NCBI GenBank assembly: GCA_018806915.1
Contig: JAGKQI010000043.1
Location: 1,463,501 to 1,527,500 of the forward strand
Length of the DNA stretch: 64,000 bases
Reading direction: 5' to 3'
Source of the DNA: Phytophthora colocasiae
Taxonomy: Eukaryota; Oomycota; Peronosporomycetes; Peronosporales; Peronosporaceae
Under the pieces are notes generated by a model. The model was given only the letters and a program-made list of their open reading frames with translations, was not told the DNA's origin and searched no databases. Shown in pieces: positions 20,185 through 28,578 of the stretch (positions are counted from its first letter, which is position 1; each line of letters begins with the position of its first letter). Made by a program: the position numbers and the translations under genes.

Positions 20185-21183
20185 TTGGGAGACGTGCTCT
20201 GCGGACATGCTCTCGCAGGTTCAACTTCCGGAAAATACTCAACACATTGGCAGCAATGGTGCGCATTCTCACACCAACTAGGGTGGTCACCATGGATTAC
20301 GGAACCAGGCCGCGCGGCGAACAAGAAACTTGGGTGCTTTGCTGTCTACTGTTGGAAGTATGGATGGAACAAGGCTCGACAAGGAAATACGTTTGGGACT
20401 ATCAAACTCAAGCTGGCCAGCATCCGGTGGTACCACAAGAGCTACATTGGAATCGACCTCACGGCATCACCCGACTTCACGGTACTTCTCCAAGGTATTA
20501 AGCGCTTATCACCGCCAGTTCACAAGCTCCAACCAATTACACCAGCTTTCCTGCGACTACTGTATCACCGACTGGACCTTCAGCAGCCTCAGCATCGCCT
20601 TCTGTGGGGCAGTGTATTGGTAGGATTCTTCTTCCTTCTGCGGAGATCAGAGTATCTTCGGATTGGACAGGTCAGACACTTCTACTGCCTCAAACATCAG
20701 AACGTATTTTTCTCGGACGCGGAAGGGAAACCAACACCAGAATCAAAAGCAACATCGGTCACGATTGGTCTTGAGGGAGCCAAGAACGACCAATTTGGGC
20801 GGAGTGCGTGGCGCACAATGCACGCCTCAGGTGATCCAGTTATATGTCCAGTCATCGCGGTCAAACACCTCAACATTGCCAGGAAGAAGGCTGCGTACAA
20901 AGGCCAGTACCTTTGCGGCAACTTAACAGCAGCAACGATGGCCAAGGCATTCAAGACCACAGCAAAGAGCATCGGTGTACCAGATGCCAACTACTCGACA
21001 CATTCAGTCCGGATTGGTGGCGCGATAGCCCTGCTGAGCGGCCAAGCGAGCAGTACGGCTATCAAACCCCTGGGTCGCTGGATATCGAACTGTTTTGAGC
21101 AGTACCCAACGCAATCGGCCATCTCAACCTCGACACTCTCGCGACGGATGGTAGGCGCTCACACTCGACAGGCTCATTCGTAA
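20185..21183 (+). CDS. Tyrosine recombinase of the Ngaro element
   Basis: About 332 residues, apparently the C-terminal domain of the polyprotein; the frame begins with TTG rather than ATG. The catalytic set is visible: Arg in FFFLLRRSEYLRIG, HSVR in YSTHSVRIGGA (HxxR), and the nucleophile Tyr in WISNCFEQYPTQS. The N-terminal part (STSGKYSTHWQQWCAF) resembles the core-binding domain. The enzyme would integrate the circular cDNA copy by site-specific strand exchange, which explains the absence of a target duplication. No stop interrupts it, unlike the upstream RT. Confidence 0.85.
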   Translation: MGDVLCGHALAGSTSGKYSTHWQQWCAFSHQLGWSPWITEPGRAANKKLGCFAVYCWKYGWNKARQGNTFGTIKLKLASIRWYHKSYIGIDLTASPDFTVLLQGIKRLSPPVHKLQPITPAFLRLLYHRLDLQQPQHRLLWGSVLVGFFFLLRRSEYLRIGQVRHFYCLKHQNVFFSDAEGKPTPESKATSVTIGLEGAKNDQFGRSAWRTMHASGDPVICPVIAVKHLNIARKKAAYKGQYLCGNLTAATMAKAFKTTAKSIGVPDANYSTHSVRIGGAIALLSGQASSTAIKPLGRWISNCFEQYPTQSAISTSTLSRRMVGAHTRQAHS

Positions 21184-21214
21184 GGACTCAAGAGCACATT
21201 ACTTTTGGGGGCCG

Positions 21215-21295
21215 CTCACCACGCCCTTACTCAAGGCTGGTCGAGGACAATGAAGTCCATTTGCCCCCAAACCGACTGATTTGTATCCTTGGAAA
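21215..21295 (+). repeat. Split direct repeat B1
   Basis: 81 bp, from ctcaccacgcccttac to tatccttggaaa, identical in extent to B2 at 21450-21530. Confidence 0.93.
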
Positions 21296-21445
21296 TGGTG
21301 AGCATCCGGAGGATGCTTCGTTTTCCGGATCAATCGATAGGAGTTTCAAGTGTATAGATAGGATCAGAACCCAGGACGTCAGCAACGGACAGAACGCCGA
21401 GAGTCTACAGGAGGCTCACTTTCCAGTTTTCTGTCTGCCGATAAC
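21296..21445 (+). repeat. Split direct repeat A2
   Basis: 150-bp copy of A1 lying between B1 and B2. In the family this internal region templates reconstruction of the ends during reverse transcription. Confidence 0.93.
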
Positions 21446-21449
21446 CCGC

Positions 21450-21530
21450 CTCACCACGCCCTTACTCAAGGCTGGTCGAGGACAATGAAGTCCATTTGCC
21501 CCCAAACCGACTGATTTGTATCCTTGGAAA
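21450..21530 (+). repeat. Split direct repeat B2
   Basis: 81-bp copy of B1. Its last base (21530) is the right edge of the element; Gypsy pol resumes at 21531 (tatacccgag). Confidence 0.93.
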
Positions 21531-24500
21531 TATACCCGAGGGAGTGACTATGTGACCGAGGAAGGCCACTTGGTCACGACCCCACTTGCACTTCTTCATC
21601 TTGAGTTTAAAACCGGCAGTCCTGAAGCGCTCGAGTACTTGCCGAAGTCGCACGATGTGAGTTGGGAAGTCATCACTGAACACTACACAGTCGTCCAAGT
21701 AGACTAAGCAAGTCCTCCACTTCAAGTCAACAAGTACTCCTTCCATAAGTCGCTCAAAAGCAGGCACTGCATTGCACAGTCCAAACGGCATAACTAGCCA
21801 CTCAAACAGTCCGAACTTGCAGGCGAAAGCAGTCTTCCCGACACTTCCCGCGGCCATCCGCACATTCCAGTACCCCGAGGCAATGTCCATGGTTGAGAAG
21901 AGCTTAGCATTTCCTAATACATCTAGGATGTCGTCGATGAGTGGCATCGGATAACAGTCCTTCACAGTCACTGCATTGAGTCGACGGTAGTCGATACAGA
22001 AGCGGATGCCCCCGTCGGGTTTGCGTATCATCAGTACAGGACTAGCCCAAGGGCTGCTCGAGGGTCGAATGAGTCCCAAGTCCAGGTACTGCTGCACTTC
22101 GGCCTCCATCACATCACCTTCAGCTTTGGAGACGCGATAGGGTCGCTGCTTGATAGGAGGGTGGTCACCAGTGTCTATCTCGAACTCGAGTAGATGCGTC
22201 CGACCCGGCTTCATGGAAGTCTCGACGAACAAGTCTCGGTAGGACCCGAGTGTCTGCCGGAACAGCCTCTTCTGTTCCTCACTCAGCTTCGAATCGGTGA
22301 AGTCAACTGCAAACTCATCAGTTAGTTCCTTTTCGAGGTTCGGCATGGAGAGGTATGACGAGTCGGTAGTAGCGCCGGCAGCACTCACTACAGAGTGCAC
22401 CCAGTCTTCTTCAGTAGTTTTCCGGGACTCGACAGGTCCCGAGTCACTGCTCAACAGAGGAGTCGCCGGGGACTCGAACTCGAAAGCCGACTCCGGCACT
22501 ACTGTGGCGGCAGCGACTAGAGTACCCTTCTTGATGATCAGTTCCTCGGTAGAAGCATTGCAGACCTCGACTAATAACTTCCCTTGATTCACAGTACATA
22601 GCGTACGGGCAACTCGCACAGTGCCGTCCAGTCCGGGGACACCTTCAACTAGCACTGTTTGTCCATCACTTGCTCGACCCCGGACTTCGGACACCACAAG
22701 TGCTTGACCACCAGGACAGATGCGAACAGTCGAACTCACTCGGGCAGAGTGCACTTCTTCGACTCTAGGCGTGCCCAGTGAGAACACTTCGCCCGTGTCT
22801 TTCAGAGTCACTGAGTTAGTGTCCAAGTCGACAACAGCTCGGAACTGTCGAAGAGAGTCGGTCCCTAGTATCACATCCACATGCATGTGATCGACAACCA
22901 CAAAAGGTCGAACAATCTCCAAGGACCCAAGTCTGAGAGGAAGGTCGGCGACACCTCGTATCTTGAGCTGGTGACCCGACACTCCGTTCAAGTTTCCATT
23001 GTACGGTCGCAGAGAGTCACAGCTTCGGCCTATCCGTCGGAGTACTTTACGGTCGATTAAGCTCACTACGGCACCAGAGTTGATGAGTATGTCCACCGGG
23101 ACACAGTCGACATATCCAGGAGAAGTAGCTTCCACTCCACCTACGGAGCCAATCACTCTCTTGCCTTCCGGTACTATACCAGCGGCTTCGCTTTCTTCGA
23201 ACACTTCCCGTTCGACTAGTCCAGCCTTTCGAGAGTCACGGTTTTCTCCCTCAGTAGAGACTCGCACAGGATCAGACACTACGTACGCGTACTCATACCC
23301 GCTGTTCGAGTCTTCACGCGAACACCGAGTCCCCAGTTCTTCGATCTTCTGACCAGTCAAGGAGGAGTAGTCGAAGCGCACTTGCTTCGGGCTCCGCGTT
23401 TTTCGCGACGGGAAAGCTGTCCTTAGGCAGTCGTCACACCGGTCTTCTCGCTCCTTCAGCTTAGCTCGGATGAGTGGACCTTCACTCAAGTACTTCTCCA
23501 TTATTACACCCACGATGCGTTTCATCACGGAGCTACTCATCGCTCGATAGAATTGAGCTACTTTCGCCAGAGCCCGTTCCTCTAGATCATTTCCTCCCCA
23601 ATCAACTTCCGGGAGAACTAAGTCACTCAGGAGCGGCGACCCACAGTCGACACACACGGGGTTTACCTTTTCTTCCTCCTTGACTAAGTAGTACACCATT
23701 CGTCGGACTAGAGCATTCCATTTAGGATCCAGGCGTTTTCTTCGTCGGGAGGACACAGTCACTGCGTTGACCGCACTACAGGGGTTTTCAGACCAGTCGA
23801 TAGCCACATTTGCGATCACAGTCTCCTCGACACTGGAGTCGGTGGGCACGTCGTCACTTACTCCTGCTTGGTTATAGTCCGAAGTAACTCCGATCTCCCC
23901 ACCTCCCACATCTCGTCCGTCCGAATCAGCGACTCCCTCATGGTCGTGGAAGTAGTCGTTTTCCTTCGACTTCCTCAAGTCGCTAAAGTCGCGGTTAGCT
24001 CGCTTAGCCGCATTAGTAGCCGCCAGCGTCTTTCGATACCAGTCAGTCCAGTATTCGGGTGTAGCTAGCACTCCAGGTGACGACTCCCTTGTCCGGCTTA
24101 TGACTTCTTCAGGGATCCCTAATACGGTGCTTAAGTCGGTTAGAGTCATCTTCTGCGACTGAGACGCATTCCTTTCCACCCTCCTCTTGAGTTCTACTTC
24201 GTCCAACGGGAAGAGTCGCTCCTCGAGCTCTTTATCGTATTCTTCTTTTTCTTCTAGCACTCCCTTGTTTACTCCTTCGGTTAGTTCGTCCAGTTCTCGT
24301 TCGGAAAACACTCCGGTAGGTTCGGCAGTCGCCTCCGCGGCGTTACTCCTAGTGTTCGCCTCACTCCCACCCCTCGCATCGGTGGCAGACGACTCGCTCA
24401 CGGTTTCACTCAGCTCAACTACACTTTGAGCCTCCCGAGTCACATTCGCAGCCTCGACCTCAGTCTGCGTAACTTCTTCTTCAGTTGGGTCAGTCACCAG

Positions 24501-25220
24501 TTCAACAGTAGTTAGTCCCGGAGCGACTTCGGAAGTGTTCGCCTCACCCCCACCATCAGCATCGGTGGTAGACGGCACACTTGCAGTCTCGTTCGCTACT
24601 TTGCCGGTCTTGTCAGCAATTATTCCTGGAGTACCTTCACTAGCATAGGTCTCGTTATTTCGCAGTTGGCAATCAGTCTCCACACTCATCTCGTCAAGTA
24701 GCCCTTCACGGTTCTCCGTAGGTTCATCTCTATTCTCGCTCGTATCGGGGTCGAAAACGCTTTCATTAAACTCAGGACAGTCACTTTCACTTTCGTCATC
24801 ATTCTCGGACCGCATCTGAGTGGCTCCCAAGTCACCGAGGGAAGTAGTTTCTTCCTTCACACTTATTCCCTTAGTCACCCACTCGCAGTGGACAACTTCA
24901 CTCTTTGCGCGGGGCGCGGTCCAGTAGTTTACCGGGTTCGACTTCACCCGAACCTCATCTTCATACTCTCCGGCGTAAGGGTTCTTCAGTGAGTCCCCGA
25001 CGTAGGCCGTAGTCAGACAACTCGCTTCAACATCCTCACTCTCAGTTTTATCAGTCTCAATCATGTTCACTCCATTTTCAGTCGTTGTTCTCTTTACTGT
25101 CTCAGTTGAACTCACTCCATTTCCATAACGAGTAGTAGTGGACTTGGAAGTGACTTCACTCAAGTCACTTAGCTGGCAGGAGGAAGGAGTGACTTCACCC
25201 TTCCCTTCCTCCAGCCTCCT
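21531..25220 (-). pseudogene. Gypsy pol, N-terminal part (protease, reverse transcriptase)
   Basis: Open directly after the gag TGA in the same frame; no ATG marks its beginning. A ~600-residue, Glu/Ser/Thr-rich N-terminal region of unknown role contains CVDCGSPL...CDDC cysteines. Then comes an aspartic protease core reading DILINSGAVVSLID, where the catalytic Asp of the usual D-S/T-G-A is Asn. RT follows: WASPVLMIRKPDGGIRFCIDYR, FSTMDIASGYWNV, CLVYLDDCVVFS with the YxDD box. The frame is cut after GHIVTPSGI by the Ngaro insertion; the remainder is at 13192-15819. The element is therefore disabled here. Confidence 0.9.
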
Positions 25221-27650
25221 TCAGTGTTGACCTGAGCCAGAAGCCGCCCCAGCCTTCTGGACTAGCTGGTTCAGCGCCTCTCTCGACGGGCAGTTGGCCA
25301 CTACGTGGTCCGCACCTCCACACAGGAAGCAGGCCCTAGGGCCTCGACTGGCTTGGTAGTTAGAGCGAGAGTTGGAGTTCGTGTTCGGCGACTGTTGTTG
25401 CTGCTGGCGCTGGCCCGTTGACTGCTGTTGACGTTGGTACCCCCGAGGTAACTCACACTCGACGTAGACGTGACCAGTTCCTTGGCAGTTCGAGCAAGTC
25501 GAGTTGTTCCTTCGGCAGTTAATTCGACTACACCCCAACGTGTGGCACCTTCCACACACGGTGAGTCCTTCCTGAGTGTATAAGTCAGGTCCCTGTCGAA
25601 TACCTCGAGTCGGAGTCACCGGTAGGGAAGTAGTTGGCTGGATCGCATACACTCCTTGACTAGTAGCAGGCATGGCTTGGTACTGAATAGCAGCCGCAGT
25701 AGTTCCTCCTTGGTTAGTTACCGGAGCGGCAGCCTGCACTTGCTGTTGCGCTAAGAGACTCTGAGTCTGTTGCATCACAGCCAGAATTTGCTTCATCAAG
25801 TCATCATTCGCCGTTGACTTAGTAGGCTCGTCCTCGAAGTCAGCGTCGTCTTCCACTGGTAGGTGCTGGTTCTTGTACAGGAGCACTGCTACGGCTTGAG
25901 GTATTGAGTTTACCAAAGAAGTGTCTAGTGTGTTCCGCCACTGCTTGTTACGGAGTCCTGACAGGAAATACTGGTATCTCATCTCGGGGTCGAAGTACTG
26001 AGCGGCGTCACAGAGGCTAGAAATCAAGTCGCCCCACACTTCGGCCGACATACCTCTGGACCGTTTAGTCACCTTCAGTCGCTCAATCATCTGCAGAGGA
26101 GTCTGGCACACGAACTGGTTGTGGAAGCGAGTCCTCAGAGTGTTGAAGTCGTTAATCTGGGAGTAAGTCCACCATTCTTCACCAGTTTTGCCCTTAAGAC
26201 ACTCCCTGAAGGCACTCAACCGTAAGGAGTCGTCAAGTCCTTCAGTAGCTCTCTCGAACGCACTCCAGAAGGATCGAGCTTTGTCTGCCGAGGCACCATC
26301 AGAGTAAAATGGTTGAATCATCCGGACCGCATTCTTGATGTTGGACGGCATACCCAGTGGAGGCCGAGTCACTTGGTTCGCAGACTGTTGGTAGTTCGGA
26401 GTGTACTGACCGAGAAGTTGACCGGGAACTGGAGTGTATGGTTGACTACTCCTGCCCGTAGCGAGGTGTCCAGCAGTCATCATATTCGGAGCAGTCACCG
26501 GAGGAGGTAGACTAGTCACAGGAGCCGAATTCCCAAGTGGTTGCTGTTGGCCCCAGTACGCACCCTGCCCAGTAGTCGCGTGTTGGTGACTAGTAGTGAC
26601 AGGAGTCGTCATCGCCTGTACTGAAGTCAACGGCGGAGCTACACTCATAGGAGTCATAAGTGCGCCGCCAGGGGGTACTTGAGTCGCAGGGGCATGAGTC
26701 ACTTGAGGCGGAGCGGAGGCAGCCGCATAAGAGATAGGAGCTGGAGTGCCGTAGGAGAACCCGGCCGCTGCCGACCATCCGACTGGCTGAATAAACGGAT
26801 TGTTCAGCCCGGTGCTCGGGTTACCAGGGGTCGCGCCAAGAGTCACATTCTGGTAACTCGGGATCGCCGAGCGAGTAGACTGAGGTATACTAGTAGCAGG
26901 AGTCATCACAGGAGCAGTAGGGGGTTGTCCTGGGAGTTGACTACTCCATCCAGTCGGATTGGTCCCCGTAGAACTGGTAGCTGCATTCACGCCAGTCACA
27001 GCACTAGGAGCGTAACCAGGTTGAGTCATCAGTTGGGGTGGGTACAAGTAGTGTTTGGTGGCATCGACTACTCCCATAGTCGCTACTTCCGACTGAGCTG
27101 CGGATGGAGTAGGGGGGATTAGAACACCAGAAGTCATCGACTTCGTAGCAGACTGACTAGTCATGGAAGTCGACGTTTGGAATTGAGCCTCACCCTGGGG
27201 CACTGAAGTCGTTGCCGCGAGTCCAGTACTAGGAGTCACTCCATGTAAGGTAAATCCGCCGTGAGTAGTTACGGGGCTAGCAAGTGGTCTAGCCTCTCCC
27301 CTCCTGGGTTCAGAAAGACTTCGAGTCAGCCGGGGTCTAGCAGGAGGAGGTTGTTGCGCCGGGCGAGTAGAACCAAGGGCAGCCCTCCGCACCATGGCCT
27401 GGACCGAGGACAGTCCCCCCGGAGCGGTTAAACTCGGCCTCCCCGGGTGCGTAGTAGCAGGAGGTCCTCCGAGCCCGAACCACGAAGTTGCAGGTTGGCT
27501 GTCACTGCCACCCGGACTCGCGGGAGTCGCCGTAGGAGGGCGACTTGCTCCTCCCCTGAACCAAGAAGTAGCCGAAGGGCCCGCGCCACCATTTTCACTC
27601 GAGGTGGTGCTCCTGTCGTCGTCTCCGACACCAGGTCCGAACGACGACAT
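25221..27650 (-). CDS. Gypsy Gag polyprotein
   Basis: About 809 residues from the first ATG (27650; MSSFGPGVG); the frame is open to 27722 from a GTG. A long Pro/Thr/Gln-rich N-terminal half (~450 residues) precedes a retrotransposon gag capsid domain (SFWSAFERATEGLDDSLRLS ... EVWGDLISSLCDAAQYF). A Cys-rich region then carries two CCHC zinc knuckles, CSNCQGTGHVYVEC and CFLCGGADHVVANC, for RNA packaging. It ends GSGQH followed by TGA, after which pol is open in the same frame. Much longer than a usual Gypsy Gag. Confidence 0.9.
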   Translation of the reverse strand: MSSFGPGVGDDDRSTTSSENGGAGPSATSWFRGGASRPPTATPASPGGSDSQPATSWFGLGGPPATTHPGRPSLTAPGGLSSVQAMVRRAALGSTRPAQQPPPARPRLTRSLSEPRRGEARPLASPVTTHGGFTLHGVTPSTGLAATTSVPQGEAQFQTSTSMTSQSATKSMTSGVLIPPTPSAAQSEVATMGVVDATKHYLYPPQLMTQPGYAPSAVTGVNAATSSTGTNPTGWSSQLPGQPPTAPVMTPATSIPQSTRSAIPSYQNVTLGATPGNPSTGLNNPFIQPVGWSAAAGFSYGTPAPISYAAASAPPQVTHAPATQVPPGGALMTPMSVAPPLTSVQAMTTPVTTSHQHATTGQGAYWGQQQPLGNSAPVTSLPPPVTAPNMMTAGHLATGRSSQPYTPVPGQLLGQYTPNYQQSANQVTRPPLGMPSNIKNAVRMIQPFYSDGASADKARSFWSAFERATEGLDDSLRLSAFRECLKGKTGEEWWTYSQINDFNTLRTRFHNQFVCQTPLQMIERLKVTKRSRGMSAEVWGDLISSLCDAAQYFDPEMRYQYFLSGLRNKQWRNTLDTSLVNSIPQAVAVLLYKNQHLPVEDDADFEDEPTKSTANDDLMKQILAVMQQTQSLLAQQQVQAAAPVTNQGGTTAAAIQYQAMPATSQGVYAIQPTTSLPVTPTRGIRQGPDLYTQEGLTVCGRCHTLGCSRINCRRNNSTCSNCQGTGHVYVECELPRGYQRQQQSTGQRQQQQQSPNTNSNSRSNYQASRGPRACFLCGGADHVVANCPSREALNQLVQKAGAASGSGQH

Positions 27651-27722
27651 CTCGATTTCGGGTTCTAGCTCGTCTTGTTCTCTCTCTTCTTGTGCAGCCT
27701 TGAGTTCTGGTAGTTGTCGCAC

Positions 27723-28059
27723 TCCCGCCCAGACAAACCACTCAGTTAACCAACTGACAACTAGCTGGTAAGACAGAAGTACTTCGCTTCTTAGCCAAGG
27801 TGTTCACTCGAAGTTCACTTCCGAAGGACTTCACCGACTTGATTTGCGTCTCCGGAACGGGTCGGATCCCGTCCTTTTGCGAAGTAGTAGGACACCTCCC
27901 TAGTTGACCCCTGCCGAACTAGCAGTGTAGAGACTCTTCACACTTAAGTGAGCGAGAGCAGTTCTCTCTCCGGTAGCAGATCTTGTAGGTGTAGTCTTCT
28001 TTTAGTGCTCACTCCGAGGACCCTTCTCCAGCAGGCAAGTACCCTGCTTCTCCACCACT
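27723..28059 (-). other. Gypsy leader with probable primer-binding site
   Basis: Untranslated region between 5' LTR and gag. Two bases after the LTR, on the minus strand, TGGTGGAGAAGCAGGGT (28057 down to 28041) has the form of a tRNA 3'-end complement (starting TGG). I cannot name the primer tRNA. Confidence 0.55.
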
Positions 28060-28488
28060 TGTCGCGACCTGATAAGGATCGGGTACTAGCGGGCTGTTAT
28101 GTGAGTGCAGGTCCGGGCAGGGAGGTAGAAGACTTAATTAAAACAAATGTAAGTGTCTTGTTGTTGTTCTTCTTCTTAGCAGGTAAAATCACGACTGACT
28201 AGTTATGCAGGGAACTCACTGCTCCAATGCACACTTGTAAGGGTGACTCCCCGTCGAAACACTAGAGCGGGAGTCCTTGAGAGTGTCCTCCCTCCGCACG
28301 ACACTCGCGGGAGGATGTTGATAGACGGCACAGACTGTAGTAAACGGGGACGTACCCCGGAGTGGACCTCGGACGGAACACTACGCCAAGTGGTCACAAC
28401 ACGACGAGTGTGACGAATGACAAGGCCCCGAGGCATGGGGCACAGCCGTACACGCAGGTTCGGACGTCATATTCCCGGGCACGGGACA
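28060..28488 (-). repeat. 5' LTR of the giant Gypsy element
   Basis: 429 bp, TGT...ACA on the minus strand, differing from the 3' LTR at one position that I found. Its outer edge lies 90 bp upstream of the ABCC gene at 28579. Confidence 0.93.
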
Positions 28489-28530
28489 GTACCACACAGG
28501 CATCGGACGGATGCCGAATTGACGCTTCGA

Positions 28531-28546
28531 CCCATTCTGAAATTTG
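28531..28546 (+). promoter_or_regulatory. Oomycete Inr-like core promoter of ABCC gene 1
   Basis: CCCATTCTGAAATTTG, 13 of 16 matches to the oomycete core consensus when aligned on ATTYYN-AWTTT, 33 bp before the ATG. The Gypsy insertion point lies ~40 bp upstream, so the core is kept but native upstream elements were displaced. Confidence 0.5.
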
Positions 28547-28578
28547 CGCTGACGAACGTACTCCAGCCGAGTTAACCC

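Larger units (their letters stand above)
15820..21530 (+). mobile_element. Ngaro/DIRS-type tyrosine-recombinase retrotransposon nested in Gypsy pol
   Basis: 5,711 bp with split direct repeats in the order A1 ... B1-A2-B2, the hallmark of Ngaro/PAT elements: A1 15820-15969, B1 21215-21295, A2 21296-21445, B2 21450-21530. It encodes, in order, a small accessory/protease-like region, a gag-like protein, RT and RNase H, and a tyrosine recombinase, with no integrase. Removing it joins GHIVTPSGI to LPNPEKVKAV of the Gypsy pol without gain or loss of bases, so no target duplication was made, as expected for recombinase-mediated insertion. No methyltransferase domain is seen, favouring Ngaro over DIRS1. 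Confidence 0.9.
9090..28488 (-). mobile_element. Giant Gypsy LTR retrotransposon, interrupted by a Ngaro-type element
   Basis: Reads on the minus strand. Identical-length LTRs of 429 bp at 28060-28488 (5') and 9090-9518 (3') differ at one position that I found (28484 versus 9514), both running TGT...ACA, with 4-bp flanking duplication GTAC (9086-9089 and 28489-28492). Order on the minus strand: LTR, primer-binding site, gag, pol (protease, RT, RNase H, integrase, chromodomain-like tail), then a membrane-protein gene and an antisense gene before the 3' LTR. Without the 5.7-kb nested insertion (15820-21530) it is ~13.7 kb, large for this superfamily. The near-identical LTRs imply a recent insertion. 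Confidence 0.93.

Noticed and set aside
9090..28488. A 19-kb single transposon with two recombinase systems (integrase and tyrosine recombinase)
   Set aside because: The tyrosine-recombinase part has its own base-exact boundaries and splits pol; it is a nested insertion, not a component.
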